A DNA stretch of 64,000 nt from Psychroserpens luteus (GTDB lineage Bacteria > Bacteroidota > Bacteroidia > Flavobacteriales > Flavobacteriaceae), in contig NZ_JADILU010000002.1 of the NCBI RefSeq assembly GCF_015319355.1, positions 310,001 to 374,000 of the forward strand. Direction: 5' to 3'. Both the position numbers and the translations under genes were made by a program. The stretch's first letter is position 1. Each line of letters starts with the position of its first letter. The notes beneath the pieces are model-generated. The model was not told the origin of the DNA and did no database searches. It was given only the letters and a program-made list of their open reading frames with translations. Below are positions 27,246 to 36,485 of this stretch, piece by piece.

Positions 27246-27632
27246 CTACTTTATCTTTTTTGCGGTTCCTTTTTCAACACGTTTCTTTTTGTAAGGATCT
27301 TTTACTGCTAATTGGTATTCAAAAGTGTACGAATCTTTAGAAGTCGTGAGAATTTTAAAATGGATTGCTTTTTCTTCGTTTTTATTTTTCGGATTTATTT
27401 TCTTCTGAATAAACTCACAATCATTAATCCATCGTATAGAAGCAGAATCTACCTTACTTTCATAATAATCAATATTTAGAGTATCTGTACGAACAAATCT
27501 TCCTGTTTTTTCTATACCATCTACAGTATATTGAAATTCGAAATTACCAGTTTTAAAATCTGAGCAATTTCTTTCAGTTTGAAAACAGCTTAAACATAAT
27601 AATGATAATAGTAGGAGTAGACTTTTTTGCAT
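27246..27632 (-). CDS. Small lipoprotein of unknown function
   Basis: Starting at the ATG at 27632 gives 128 residues, MQKSLLLLLSLLCLSC with lipobox Cys16. The mature part contains 'GNFEFQYTVDGIEKTGRF' and 'TSKDSYTFEYQL', suggesting a small beta-sandwich; the C-terminus is Lys-rich. A frame extending to 27650 adds six residues before the leader and is less likely. An ACGTA-rich half-palindrome lies about 40 bases upstream. Confidence 0.75.
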   Translation of the reverse strand: MQKSLLLLLSLLCLSCFQTERNCSDFKTGNFEFQYTVDGIEKTGRFVRTDTLNIDYYESKVDSASIRWINDCEFIQKKINPKNKNEEKAIHFKILTTSKDSYTFEYQLAVKDPYKKKRVEKGTAKKIK

Positions 27633-27669
27633 TTTGGTTATTTTAAACAAAATTACGAAACAGTTCCTG

Positions 27670-27689
27670 AATTACGTGAGTTACGTATT
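27670..27689. promoter_or_regulatory. ACGTA-type imperfect palindrome
   Basis: AATTACGTGAGTTACGTATT upstream of the 27632 lipoprotein shares its right half TACGTATT with the perfect palindrome at 7268-7287, which also precedes a lipoprotein gene. It is a possible shared operator. Confidence 0.3.
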
Positions 27690-27729
27690 TGAAAATTTAG
27701 AACTTATCTTAAGTTCTCATAGAAGTTTT

Positions 27730-28125
27730 TTATGATTGTTCAAAATTCTTGAATGTTCCGTCTTTATAAAAAATCACGATACGTTCAATTGTTTTGTCTC
27801 CGGAAATTGAATCCTTCAAAATTTGAGAATTTGATTCTGGATTTGAAGTCAGATTTTTTTTCTCTTCGGAAATTTTAATAGTTTCATTCTGAATTTTTGT
27901 AGCAGGAAAATTTCCTTTGCCATTCATCAACCAATACAATTCAACTTCCGGAAAGGAGGAAAGTACCTTCAATACAAAATCCAAACTTGGCTTATTTCTA
28001 CCAGATAATATGTGTGAAATACTTGAGCGTTGAACTCCAATTTTTTCGGCAAAAGACGAGGCAGATTCACCATAGAAATCTATGACTTTTTGGAGTCGTT
28101 TTGTAAATTCTTCGTTGTTTATCAT
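27730..28125 (-). CDS. XRE-family helix-turn-helix regulator
   Basis: This protein has 131 residues. The N-terminal HTH_3 domain (about 5-65) has 'ASSFAEKIGVQRSSISHIL' then SGRNKPSLDFVLKVLSSFP, the usual Cro/C1 helices. The C-terminal half is a flexible, charged linker ending 'IERIVIFYKDGTFKNFEQ'. Its start codon touches a TTGTAAAC box and the intergenic region holds several more, so autoregulation is likely, together with control of the divergent M14 peptidase. Confidence 0.88.
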   Translation of the reverse strand: MINNEEFTKRLQKVIDFYGESASSFAEKIGVQRSSISHILSGRNKPSLDFVLKVLSSFPEVELYWLMNGKGNFPATKIQNETIKISEEKKNLTSNPESNSQILKDSISGDKTIERIVIFYKDGTFKNFEQS

Positions 28126-28412
28126 TGTAAACGGTAAAGTTTAGTTTTGTAACGTTACAAATGTAAACATATTGTTTTAGATCTACTATGATTATTTGTT
28201 AAAGATGTAATAGTGTGGTATTAAAACTTTATATAAAGTGTTCTAAGTAACTGAAATACAAGTAATCTAAGTTATTATTTTGTTTTAGGTTGTGTAATCT
28301 CTATTGGATTCATTCATTTGCTTGTTGAATTGTAAACAAAACACATGATTTTACAATGTTAAACTTGAAATCAGTGTTTACAATTGTAAAATATCATTTG
28401 TTTACCTTTGTG
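28123..28412. promoter_or_regulatory. Divergent control region with TTGTAAAC operator boxes
   Basis: The 304-base gap between the XRE regulator and the M14 peptidase contains TTGTAAAC at 28125-28132 and 28330-28337. It also has the near-palindrome GTTTACAATTGTAAA at 28376-28390, GTTTAC at 28400-28405 and the perfect palindrome TTTGTAACGTTACAAA at 28146-28161. A -7 element TACCTTTG (28403-28410) for the peptidase overlaps the last box, so a bound regulator would block it. No RNA gene or further ORF is seen. Confidence 0.55.
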
Positions 28413-28429
28413 GTTCTTAGATAAAAACA

Positions 28430-29560
28430 ATGCAAGTAAAAACAATAAAATCTCTTTTTAAATCTCATAAAGAATCTACTCTTTTTGGTCGATATATTCA
28501 TGGCGAAAACATAGAGTCTCTCTTTGAGAAATTCATAGGAAAATTTCAGATTAGCCAAGTTGGAAAATCTGTAAACGGGTTGCCAATTCATACAATCACT
28601 TTTGGTTCTGGTGATAAAAACATATTGATGTGGTCTCAAATGCATGGTAATGAAAGCACGACTACAAAAGCTGTTTTTGATATGCTTAATGTTTTTTTAG
28701 AAGAAAAGAATGAGATTAAACACGTTTTAAAACACTGTAAAATCTGTATCATACCAATGCTTAATCCTGATGGAGCTAAATTGTATACACGATTAAATGC
28801 TAATAAGGTTGATTTAAATAGAGACGCTCAAGAATTATCGCAACCAGAAAGCGTAGTGTTGCATAGCGTTTTTGAAGATTTTAAACCTGATTTTTGCTTT
28901 AATCTACATGGTCAGCGTACTATTTTTAGTGCTGGTAGTGTTAATAAGTCTGCAACGATATCTTTTCTTGCTCCAGCTCAAGATGAAGATACAACGGTGA
29001 CTCCAACTAGAAAAATAGCTATGGAGGTTATTGGTGTGATGAATGAGAGTTTGCAGGAGCAAATACCAGATCAAGTAGGAGTGTATGACGATAGTTTCAA
29101 TATTAATTGTGTTGGTGACTCTTTTCAAGCTTTAAATGTGCCAACATTGCTTTTTGAGGCTGGACACTTTGCTGGTGATTACAATAGAGAGAGAACGAGA
29201 GAGTTTATCTTTCAGTCATTGTTAGTGTCATTAGATTATATAGCCTCTAATAATGTGGATGGTGATAATTACAAGTCGTATTTTAAAATTCCGCAGAACG
29301 AAAAGTTGTTTTTTGATATTATCATAAGGAATACAAAAGAACAAGACATTGCTGTTCAATATTCAGAGCGATTAATAGAAGGTTCTATTGCTTTTGTGCC
29401 TGAAATTGTAAAAATATCTGATTTAAGTAATTTTTTTGCTCATCGTGTGATTGATGCCAATGATTATGAGGTGTTTAAAGAAGATGGTAGTGTGTTGAAA
29501 GTAGGAAGCGAAATCGATTTCGTAATGATAAACAATGAAAAATTCTCACTTAAATCGTAA
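28430..29560 (+). CDS. M14-family zinc carboxypeptidase-like protein
   Basis: This 376-residue protein lacks a signal peptide. Zinc ligands are in MHGNESTT (HxxE) and a later His in 'FCFNLHGQRTIFS'. 'MLNPDGAKLYTRLNANKVDL', continuing into NRDAQ, is the substrate-binding stretch typical of M14, and 'LFEAGHFAGDYNRE' contains the general-base Glu region. It may cleave peptidoglycan peptides or amidated amino acids in the cytoplasm. It is divergent from the XRE regulator. Confidence 0.87.
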   Translation: MQVKTIKSLFKSHKESTLFGRYIHGENIESLFEKFIGKFQISQVGKSVNGLPIHTITFGSGDKNILMWSQMHGNESTTTKAVFDMLNVFLEEKNEIKHVLKHCKICIIPMLNPDGAKLYTRLNANKVDLNRDAQELSQPESVVLHSVFEDFKPDFCFNLHGQRTIFSAGSVNKSATISFLAPAQDEDTTVTPTRKIAMEVIGVMNESLQEQIPDQVGVYDDSFNINCVGDSFQALNVPTLLFEAGHFAGDYNRERTREFIFQSLLVSLDYIASNNVDGDNYKSYFKIPQNEKLFFDIIIRNTKEQDIAVQYSERLIEGSIAFVPEIVKISDLSNFFAHRVIDANDYEVFKEDGSVLKVGSEIDFVMINNEKFSLKS

Positions 29561-29601
29561 AATATTCAAATTTTTATGAGATATCTTTAAAGAAAATGCG
29601 T

Positions 29602-29609
29602 TATTTTTG
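29602..29609 (+). promoter_or_regulatory. Candidate -7 element for the Lrp gene
   Basis: TATTTTTG fits TAnnTTTG exactly and lies 24 bases before the start codon at 29634. Confidence 0.45.
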
Positions 29610-29633
29610 CTTAAAATTCAATAATACTTAAAA

Positions 29634-30113
29634 ATGGCTAAATTTAAATTAGACGAAGTTGATCATCAAATTTTAGATATGTTGATTGATAATACAAGAA
29701 TTCCTTTTACAGATATTGCTAAAAAATTAGTTATTTCTGCAGGAACGGTTCATGTTAGAGTGAAAAAAATGGAAGAAGCGGGAATAATTAAAGGCTCGTC
29801 TTTAACTTTAGATTACTTAAAATTAGGATATTCGTTTATTGCTTATGTAGGTGTGTTTTTGAATAACACGTCTCAAACAAAATTTGTTTTAGAGCGCATT
29901 CATGAAATCCCATATGTTACTGTAGCTCATATTACTACAGGTAAGTTTAATATTTTCTGTAAAGTAAGAGCTAAAAACACATCTCATGCTAAAGATATTA
30001 TTTTTATGTTAGATGATATTGATGGTATTTATAGAACAGAGACAATGATTAGTCTAGAAGAAAGTATAAACGATAAGAAGCGTTTAATGCATACGATATT
30101 TAACGAGCTGTAA
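29634..30113 (+). CDS. Lrp/AsnC family transcriptional regulator
   Basis: This 159-residue protein has an N-terminal winged helix ('VDHQILDMLIDNTRIPFTDI', 'SAGTVHVRVKKMEEAGIIKG') and a C-terminal RAM/ACT-like ligand-sensing domain ('YVTVAHITTGKFNIFCKVRA'). Family members form octamers and respond to amino acids. It stands alone between the M14 peptidase and a hairpin terminator. Confidence 0.94.
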   Translation: MAKFKLDEVDHQILDMLIDNTRIPFTDIAKKLVISAGTVHVRVKKMEEAGIIKGSSLTLDYLKLGYSFIAYVGVFLNNTSQTKFVLERIHEIPYVTVAHITTGKFNIFCKVRAKNTSHAKDIIFMLDDIDGIYRTETMISLEESINDKKRLMHTIFNEL

Positions 30114-30131
30114 ACATAGCTTTATTTATAA

Positions 30132-30176
30132 AAACAACCCTTCATTGCAATTGTAGTGAAGGGTTTTGTTATTTTT
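30132..30176 (+). terminator. Terminator after the Lrp gene
   Basis: AACCCTTCA and TGAAGGGTT form a 9-bp stem followed by TTGTTATTTTT, 22 bases after the Lrp stop. Confidence 0.85.
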
Positions 30177-30195
30177 ATTCATTAAAATTTAAGTT

Positions 30196-30711
30196 ATGAC
30201 AAAAGAAGATTTAGCTATAGATGAGTATAATCCTTACTATCAGCAATATATTCAAAAGGCTGGTGATGCTACTATTTCAGAAGGCTTGAAAGAAAATGGA
30301 GATGCGACAATTGCTTTTTTGGAGTCAATTCCTGAAGAAAAATTAGAATACCGTTATGAGGAAGGTAAATGGACAATAAAAGAAATTATCCAACATCTTA
30401 TAGATACAGAGCGCGTATTTACTTATAGAGCATTGTGTATAGCGCGAAAGGATAAAACATTGTTTCCTGGTTATGATCAGGACGAGTATGCGGTAAATTG
30501 TGAAGCTAACAATCGCTCCATGTATAGTTTAATGAACGAGTATAAGACTGTGCGATTAGCGAGTATTATTCTGTTTGAGAGTTTTTCTTCGGAAATGTTA
30601 AAACAAATAGGGATTGCAAGTAATAGTAATTTGTCGCCTAGAGCAGTTGTTTTCATTACGATTGGGCATGAAAATCATCATTGCGAAATCATAAAAGAAA
30701 GGTATTTGTAA
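30196..30711 (+). CDS. DinB family protein
   Basis: This 171-residue four-helix-bundle protein resembles DinB/YfiT metal-binding proteins. Helix-borne His ligands appear in 'EIIQHLIDTERVFTYRAL' and near the C-terminus in GHENHHCEIIKERYL. Members are often damage- or thiol-linked transferases; the specific role is unknown. It is followed by a strong bidirectional terminator. Confidence 0.9.
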   Translation: MTKEDLAIDEYNPYYQQYIQKAGDATISEGLKENGDATIAFLESIPEEKLEYRYEEGKWTIKEIIQHLIDTERVFTYRALCIARKDKTLFPGYDQDEYAVNCEANNRSMYSLMNEYKTVRLASIILFESFSSEMLKQIGIASNSNLSPRAVVFITIGHENHHCEIIKERYL

Positions 30712-30737
30712 GGTTTACTATGAATTCATGATATAAC

Positions 30738-30774
30738 GCAAAACAGCCACTTCAATTGAAGTGGCTGTTTTTAT
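30738..30774. terminator. Bidirectional terminator between dinB-like and OMP genes
   Basis: AAAACAGCCACTTCAATTG pairs with the reverse copy ending GTGGCTGTTTTTAT; the stem is perfect over about 16 bp. It serves the converging genes at 30196-30711 (+) and 30796-31284 (-). Confidence 0.9.
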
Positions 30775-30795
30775 ATGTTACTATCTATTTAGGTT

Positions 30796-31284
30796 TTAGA
30801 ATCTGTATCTAATTCCTAAAGCGATATCAAAATCTAAATCATCTCTAAAGTCTCCAAAACCTAATTCTGGTCTAGCATCAAGCGATAATTGTAAAGGAAT
30901 GTCAAAATTGTATTCAATACCTATATCACCTGCTGCAAAGAAAAAAGTTTCGCTATCATCATTCTTGTCATTAAAGGGTTTGTCAAAACTATAAGACCCA
31001 ACTCCACCACCAACACCAGCATACCAGTTAAAAGCGCCATCAAGTTGCCATACCCATTGGTATAAACCAGCGAGTTTGAAACCGTCGTAACCGTTTCCGC
31101 TTCTTAGTCCAAGGTCAATCTCTAGACGGTTATTGTCGCTAAGTGCTCTTTGGTATGAAACTTCTGCGCCAAAACCATCACTATCACCTAAACGTAAGCC
31201 GATAGCATTCTCTGAAATGTCTTGTGCGTTAGATAGTGCTGAAAATCCAATAAAAGTAATCGCTACTAAAAATATTCTTTTCAT
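30796..31284 (-). CDS. Small outer-membrane beta-barrel protein
   Basis: This 162-residue protein has a signal peptide MKRIFLVAITFIGFSALSNA. Alternating strands suit an eight-stranded barrel ('AIGLRLGDSDGFGAEVSYQR', 'WYAGVGGGVGSYSFD') ending with the terminal aromatic motif 'IALGIRYRF'. It belongs to the OmpA-like/outer membrane beta-barrel group (PF13568-like). The function is unknown. Confidence 0.85.
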   Translation of the reverse strand: MKRIFLVAITFIGFSALSNAQDISENAIGLRLGDSDGFGAEVSYQRALSDNNRLEIDLGLRSGNGYDGFKLAGLYQWVWQLDGAFNWYAGVGGGVGSYSFDKPFNDKNDDSETFFFAAGDIGIEYNFDIPLQLSLDARPELGFGDFRDDLDFDIALGIRYRF

Positions 31285-31429
31285 AATTTATAGTTTTAAA
31301 TTTAAGTTATATTGGCAGTGATTAGCACTGCCTTATTAATAACGACAAAATTATGTTAATATTGAATATTAAGGCTTGTTTTTAAGACAAATTTATAGTG
31401 CTTTCAATCAAAATATTGACTCATATCCT

Positions 31430-34357
31430 ATGCTGAGAAACATAAATAACGAATTCAAGCAATTAGCTGCTAATTTGACTGGTGAATTGCATTTTGATGA
31501 CTTAATGAAAACACTGTATGCTACAGATGCTTCGGTGTATAGAATGCTGCCATTAGCAGTAGCATTGCCTAAAAATAGTCATGATATAAAAATTCTTGTA
31601 GATTTTGCTAAGCTCCATAAAACATCGTTAATTCCAAGGGCAGCAGGAACTTCACTTGCAGGACAATGTGTTGGTAAAGGTATTGTGGTTGATGTGTCAA
31701 AATACTTCACAAAAATTATTGATATTAATGAGAAAGCGCAAACTGTAACGGTTCAGCCAGGAGTTGTGCGAGATGAACTTAATAATTATCTAAAATCATT
31801 TGGTTTATTTTTTGGACCAAACACATCAACTTCAAACAGGTGTATGATTGGAGGTATGGTTGGGAATAATTCATCTGGTACAACCTCAATAAAATATGGA
31901 GTTACGCGTGACAAGGTTTTGGAATTACATACAATTCTAAGTGACGGAAGCGATGTTGTTTTTAAAGATTTGTCTTCGGAAGAATTTGAGAAAAAACAAG
32001 GTCTAAGTACTTTAGAGGGTGATATTTATAATGCCATCAAATCTCAATTGTCATCAAAGGAGATTCAGGAACAAATAAAATCTAATTTCCCAAAACCTGA
32101 AATTCACCGCAGAAACACGGGTTATGCCATTGATGAATTAATTAAAACCGAAGTGTTTTCCGAAGAAAAAACACCTTTTAATTTATGTAAACTATTATCT
32201 GGAAGTGAAGGTACACTTGCGTTCACGACACAAATCACTTTAAAGCTTGATAAATTGCCTCCAGAAAACAGTGTTATGGTTGCTGCTCATTTTGATACGA
32301 TTGAAAATTGTATGAATGCAGTAACTATTGCAATGAGGCATGATTTGTTTACATGTGAAATGATGGATAAGACTATTTTGGATCTTACAAAGCATAATAA
32401 AACACAACAAGAAAACAGACAATTTATTGAAGGAGATCCAGAGGCTATTTTAATTTGTGAGCTAAAAGAGAATGATCTTAAAATTCTAAATGATAAAGCA
32501 CAAGAGTTGATTATGTCATTAAAAGCTTCAGGGTTGAGTTATGCGAATCCGTTACTTAAAGATGGAGATATCGATAAAGCGAATGAGCTTCGAAAAGCAG
32601 GTTTAGGCTTATTAGGGAATATGATTGGAGATGAAAAAGCTGTTGCTTGTATTGAAGATACTGCAGTTGGACTTGATGATTTGTCAAATTACATAAACGA
32701 TTTTTCGAAGTTAATGCAGACTTATAATCAAAAACCCGTGTATTATGCACATGCAGGAGCAGGAGAGTTGCATTTGCGTCCGATTTTAAATTTAAAAAAG
32801 AAAGCTGATGTTGCGTTATTTAGAAAAATCACAACAGATGTAGCGCATTTGGTCAAACGTTATCAAGGCTCTATGAGTGGTGAGCATGGTGATGGGATTG
32901 TACGTGCGGAGTTTATTCCTTTGATGATTGGAGATGACAATTATGAAATTTTAAAACGAATCAAATTTGCTTTTGATCCTCAAAACATCTTTAATCCTGG
33001 GAAAATTGTTGATGCGTTTCCAATGGATAAGTCTTTGCGTTATGAGCCAGATAGCGAGAAACCTGAGATTAAAACAGTTTTAGATTTTTCTAGTTCGCAA
33101 GGTATATTGCGTGAGGCTGAAAAATGCAACGGTTCTGGAGATTGTAGAAAGCTGCCTGAGTTTGGAGGAACGATGTGTCCAAGTTATCGAGCAACTAGAG
33201 ATGAAAAAGACACCACTAGAGCGCGGGCTAATGCTTTGAGAGAGGTGTTGACTAATTCTAAAAAGCCTAATAAGTTTGATAGTAAAGAATTAAAAACTGT
33301 ATTCGATTTATGTTTGAGTTGTAAAGCATGTGCGAGTGAGTGTCCAAGTAGTGTGGATGTGGCGAGTTTAAAAGCAGAATTTCAGTATCAATATCAAAAG
33401 GCTAATGGTGTAAGTTGGCGAACAAAATTGTTTGCTTATAATAATCGATTGAATGACTTCGGAAGCAAATTTCCTGGCCTAACAAATTTTGTATTTTCTA
33501 ATAAAATGACGTCTTCTGTTTTAAAGAAAACCTTCGGAATTGCTAAAAATCGAAGCCTGCCTTTAATTTCAAATAAAAGTTTAGATAAGGTGATTCAATT
33601 ATCTAAAAATAAAGTAATTAACAATAAATTTATTAGAGAAGTGTATTTCTTTAATGATGAGTTTACCAATCATTTAGACACATCAATAGGTATAGATGCT
33701 ATTGATCTTTTAAAGGCCTTAAATTACAATGTGAAATTTATAAATCATCACGAATCTGGTCGTTCATTTTTATCAAAAGGATTGTTGGAACAAGCTAAGG
33801 AATTAGCAAATAAAAATGTATCGGTTTTTAAAGATTTGGTTTCAGAGGATGCGCCATTAATAGGTATTGAACCTTCTGCAATCTTAACGTTCAAAGATGA
33901 ATATTTGAGGTTAGCAGATGATAAGCCTTCCGCAGAAAACATAGCAAAACATGCATATTTGATTGAAGAGTTTATTCAAAAAGAAATAGAATTGGGTAAT
34001 ATTAAGTCTTCACAATTTACTTCCGAAGAAAAAACAATCAAGTTTCATGGACATTGTCATCAAAAGGCATTACTGAATCAATCGTCTAGCTTTGCTGTAC
34101 TAAATCTGCCTAAAAACTATAAAGTGACTATTATACCTAGTGGTTGCTGTGGTATGGCAGGTAGTTTTGGTTACGAGAAAGAACATTATGAAGTAAGCAT
34201 GCAAATAGGAGAGCAGACTTTGTTTCCTGCAATTAGAAATGCTAATGATGATGTGCAAATTTCAGCAAATGGAACGAGTTGTAGGCATCAAATTAAGGAT
34301 GGTACGCAAAGAGTAGCTTTACATCCTATTACAATTCTTAAAGAAGCTTTAATCTGA
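31430..34357 (+). CDS. FAD-linked oxidase / FeS oxidoreductase fusion (D-lactate dehydrogenase-like)
   Basis: Starting at the ATG at 31430 (MLRNINNEFKQL) gives 975 residues; an in-frame TTG at 31376 would add 18. The N-terminal half is a PCMH-type FAD oxidase (PRAAGTSLAGQCVGKGIVVD, MVGNNSSGT). The second half is ferredoxin-like, with CNGSGDCRKLPEFGGTMCPS and CLSCKACASECPSSVD, and then CCG cysteine domains ending in 'PSGCCGMAGSFGYE'. It corresponds to fused GlcD and GlcF units, oxidising a 2-hydroxy acid and passing electrons to the quinone pool. It overlaps the next, convergent gene by 9 bases. Confidence 0.9.
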   Translation: MLRNINNEFKQLAANLTGELHFDDLMKTLYATDASVYRMLPLAVALPKNSHDIKILVDFAKLHKTSLIPRAAGTSLAGQCVGKGIVVDVSKYFTKIIDINEKAQTVTVQPGVVRDELNNYLKSFGLFFGPNTSTSNRCMIGGMVGNNSSGTTSIKYGVTRDKVLELHTILSDGSDVVFKDLSSEEFEKKQGLSTLEGDIYNAIKSQLSSKEIQEQIKSNFPKPEIHRRNTGYAIDELIKTEVFSEEKTPFNLCKLLSGSEGTLAFTTQITLKLDKLPPENSVMVAAHFDTIENCMNAVTIAMRHDLFTCEMMDKTILDLTKHNKTQQENRQFIEGDPEAILICELKENDLKILNDKAQELIMSLKASGLSYANPLLKDGDIDKANELRKAGLGLLGNMIGDEKAVACIEDTAVGLDDLSNYINDFSKLMQTYNQKPVYYAHAGAGELHLRPILNLKKKADVALFRKITTDVAHLVKRYQGSMSGEHGDGIVRAEFIPLMIGDDNYEILKRIKFAFDPQNIFNPGKIVDAFPMDKSLRYEPDSEKPEIKTVLDFSSSQGILREAEKCNGSGDCRKLPEFGGTMCPSYRATRDEKDTTRARANALREVLTNSKKPNKFDSKELKTVFDLCLSCKACASECPSSVDVASLKAEFQYQYQKANGVSWRTKLFAYNNRLNDFGSKFPGLTNFVFSNKMTSSVLKKTFGIAKNRSLPLISNKSLDKVIQLSKNKVINNKFIREVYFFNDEFTNHLDTSIGIDAIDLLKALNYNVKFINHHESGRSFLSKGLLEQAKELANKNVSVFKDLVSEDAPLIGIEPSAILTFKDEYLRLADDKPSAENIAKHAYLIEEFIQKEIELGNIKSSQFTSEEKTIKFHGHCHQKALLNQSSSFAVLNLPKNYKVTIIPSGCCGMAGSFGYEKEHYEVSMQIGEQTLFPAIRNANDDVQISANGTSCRHQIKDGTQRVALHPITILKEALI

Positions 34358-35203
34358 TTTTTTCTTTTTCTTTTTTTGTTCAACAATGGTAATAGCAGCT
34401 ATTAAGTCTTTTATTTCCATGTCTTTAATGTCTTCATCTGCATAAAAGGCTCTTAGTTTGTCATTATTATAGTTGTAGATTTTCCATCGCTTAAATTGGT
34501 ATTCTAGTGCTGTAAAATTCTCAATCCAATCACCAGAATTTAAATAAGTAGTTTTACCGTGTTTATTTTTAACTATTTGCATTTTTGGTTGATGTATATG
34601 TCCACAAATCACAAAATCATATCCATTTTCTATGGCTAAATCTGTAGCAACCTTTTCAAAATCATTAATATATTTAACAGCACCTTTTACACTATTCTTG
34701 ATTTTTTTAGAAAGTGAGTATTTGTCTTTTCCAATTTTATCCAAACACCAGTTTACAAAGCTATTGAGACGTATGAGTAAATCATAACCGTAACCGCCAA
34801 GTTTTGCTAACCACTTAGCATTCTGTATAGATACGTCAAATATATCACCATGAAAAAACCAAGCTTTCTTTCCGTCAAGTTCTAAAACAATCTTATCTAC
34901 TATTGAGATGTTGCCAATAGTTGTGTCACTAAATTTACGTAGCATTTCGTCATGATTTCCAGTGATATAGATGATTTCTACACCGTTAGCAGCCATGTCC
35001 ATAATTTTTTTAATAACTCTTAAATGAGATTTCGGGAAATATCGTTTTTTAAATTGCCAGATGTCAATAATATCTCCATTAAGAATAAGTTTTTTTGGAG
35101 AAATACTGTTAAGGTAAGTTAGTAATTGTTTCGCATGGCATCCATAAGTTCCTAAATGAACATCAGAAATAACAACGACTTCTACTTTGCGTTTTGTTTT
35201 CAC
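34349..35203 (-). CDS. Calcineurin-like metallophosphoesterase (LpxH-like)
   Basis: This 284-residue protein has all five metal-binding motifs: VISDVHLGTYG, LNGDIIDIWQFKK, ITGNHDE, FHGDIFD and 'CGHIHQPKM'. The spacing matches UDP-2,3-diacylglucosamine diphosphatases that release lipid X in lipid A synthesis. A poly-Lys tail ends the protein. LpxH assignment is by family resemblance only. Confidence 0.88.
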   Translation of the reverse strand: MKTKRKVEVVVISDVHLGTYGCHAKQLLTYLNSISPKKLILNGDIIDIWQFKKRYFPKSHLRVIKKIMDMAANGVEIIYITGNHDEMLRKFSDTTIGNISIVDKIVLELDGKKAWFFHGDIFDVSIQNAKWLAKLGGYGYDLLIRLNSFVNWCLDKIGKDKYSLSKKIKNSVKGAVKYINDFEKVATDLAIENGYDFVICGHIHQPKMQIVKNKHGKTTYLNSGDWIENFTALEYQFKRWKIYNYNNDKLRAFYADEDIKDMEIKDLIAAITIVEQKKKKKKSD

Positions 35204-35345
35204 GGACTTTTATCAATTTACATGACAAAGAAATTAATATGTTTTTAAACAGCATAAATTTTGTAATTAACAAACAATCAGCAAATTGTTAAGCAATTGT
35301 TATGTGAAATATCTTCGGAAATAGGATGCTTTATGGATTTCTGTT

Positions 35346-35376
35346 TTTGTTTGTCTATTTTTACAAGTACTTTAGC
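35346..35376 (+). promoter_or_regulatory. Promoter of aroC
   Basis: TTTG (35346-35349), 19 bases, then TACTTTAG (35369-35376) matches the Bacteroidota -33/-7 pattern with one mismatch. It lies just before the ATG at 35392. This supports that start over the in-frame upstream ATG at 35326. Confidence 0.5.
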
Positions 35377-35391
35377 GTAAAATCTTTTATT

Positions 35392-36453
35392 ATGGCAGGA
35401 AATTCCTATGGAAACATTTTTAAACTTACCACATTTGGTGAGTCACATGGTGCAGCAATTGGTGGAATTATTGATGGCTGTCCTCCAGGAATACTACTAG
35501 ATTTTGATGCTATTCAAAATGAAATGAATAGACGAAAGCCTGGACAGTCAAATATCGTTACCCAACGTAAAGAGCCTGATACTGTTGAATTTCTATCAGG
35601 AATTTTTGAAGGTCAAACCACAGGAACTCCAATTGGATTTGTTATTAAAAATACAAACCAAAAATCAAATGACTATTCGCATATAAAAGATGTTTACAGG
35701 CCAAGTCATGCAGATTACACCTATGAAAAAAAGTATGGTGTGCGTGATTATAGAGGAGGAGGACGAAGCTCTGCACGTGAAACAGCGTCTAGAGTGGTTG
35801 CTGGAGCAATTGCGAAACAATTTCTAAGTACTATCAAAATTAATGCTTATACATCATCTGTAGGTGATATTTTTTTAGAGAAGCCTTATCAAGCTTTAGA
35901 TTTTTCTAAAACTGAAACTAATGCTGTACGTTGTCCAGATGAAGCAGTTGCAGAACAGATGATTGCAAAAATAAAAGAAATTAAAAAAGAAGGAAATACT
36001 ATTGGAGGCACAGTGACTTGTGTACTTCAAAACGTACCAATAGGATTAGGAGAACCTGTATTTGATAAACTCCATGCAGAACTAGGAAAAGCAATGCTTT
36101 CTATAAATGCAGTTAAAGGTTTTGAGTATGGCAGCGGGTTCTGTGGAGCACGAATGAAAGGAACAGAACATAATGACCTTTTTAATGAAGATGGAACCAC
36201 TAAAACCAATCTTTCTGGAGGTATTCAAGGAGGCATTAGTAATGGAATGGATATCTATTTTAGAGTAGCCTTTAAACCCGTAGCAACAGTGATTCAAAAA
36301 CAAGATGCGCTCAATAGCTCTGGTGAAATTGTAGAAATGCAAGGTAAAGGTCGTCACGATCCTTGTGTTGTACCAAGAGCAATACCAATCGTAGAAGCAA
36401 TGGCAGCTTTGGTAATAGCCGATCTTTATTTGCTCAACAAAATGTATAATTAG
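35392..36453 (+). CDS. aroC: Chorismate synthase
   Basis: This enzyme converts EPSP to chorismate with reduced FMN, the last common step to aromatic amino acids. Starting [20 protein letters not shown] gives 353 residues, the family length. Signature segments are [18 protein letters not shown], '[18 protein letters not shown]' and '[20 protein letters not shown]'. The neighbouring symporter follows 32 bases later and may be co-transcribed. Confidence 0.97.
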   Translation: MAGNSYGNIFKLTTFGESHGAAIGGIIDGCPPGILLDFDAIQNEMNRRKPGQSNIVTQRKEPDTVEFLSGIFEGQTTGTPIGFVIKNTNQKSNDYSHIKDVYRPSHADYTYEKKYGVRDYRGGGRSSARETASRVVAGAIAKQFLSTIKINAYTSSVGDIFLEKPYQALDFSKTETNAVRCPDEAVAEQMIAKIKEIKKEGNTIGGTVTCVLQNVPIGLGEPVFDKLHAELGKAMLSINAVKGFEYGSGFCGARMKGTEHNDLFNEDGTTKTNLSGGIQGGISNGMDIYFRVAFKPVATVIQKQDALNSSGEIVEMQGKGRHDPCVVPRAIPIVEAMAALVIADLYLLNKMYN

Positions 36454-36485
36454 AATACACATAGATTTTAAATCCCAATAGATAT

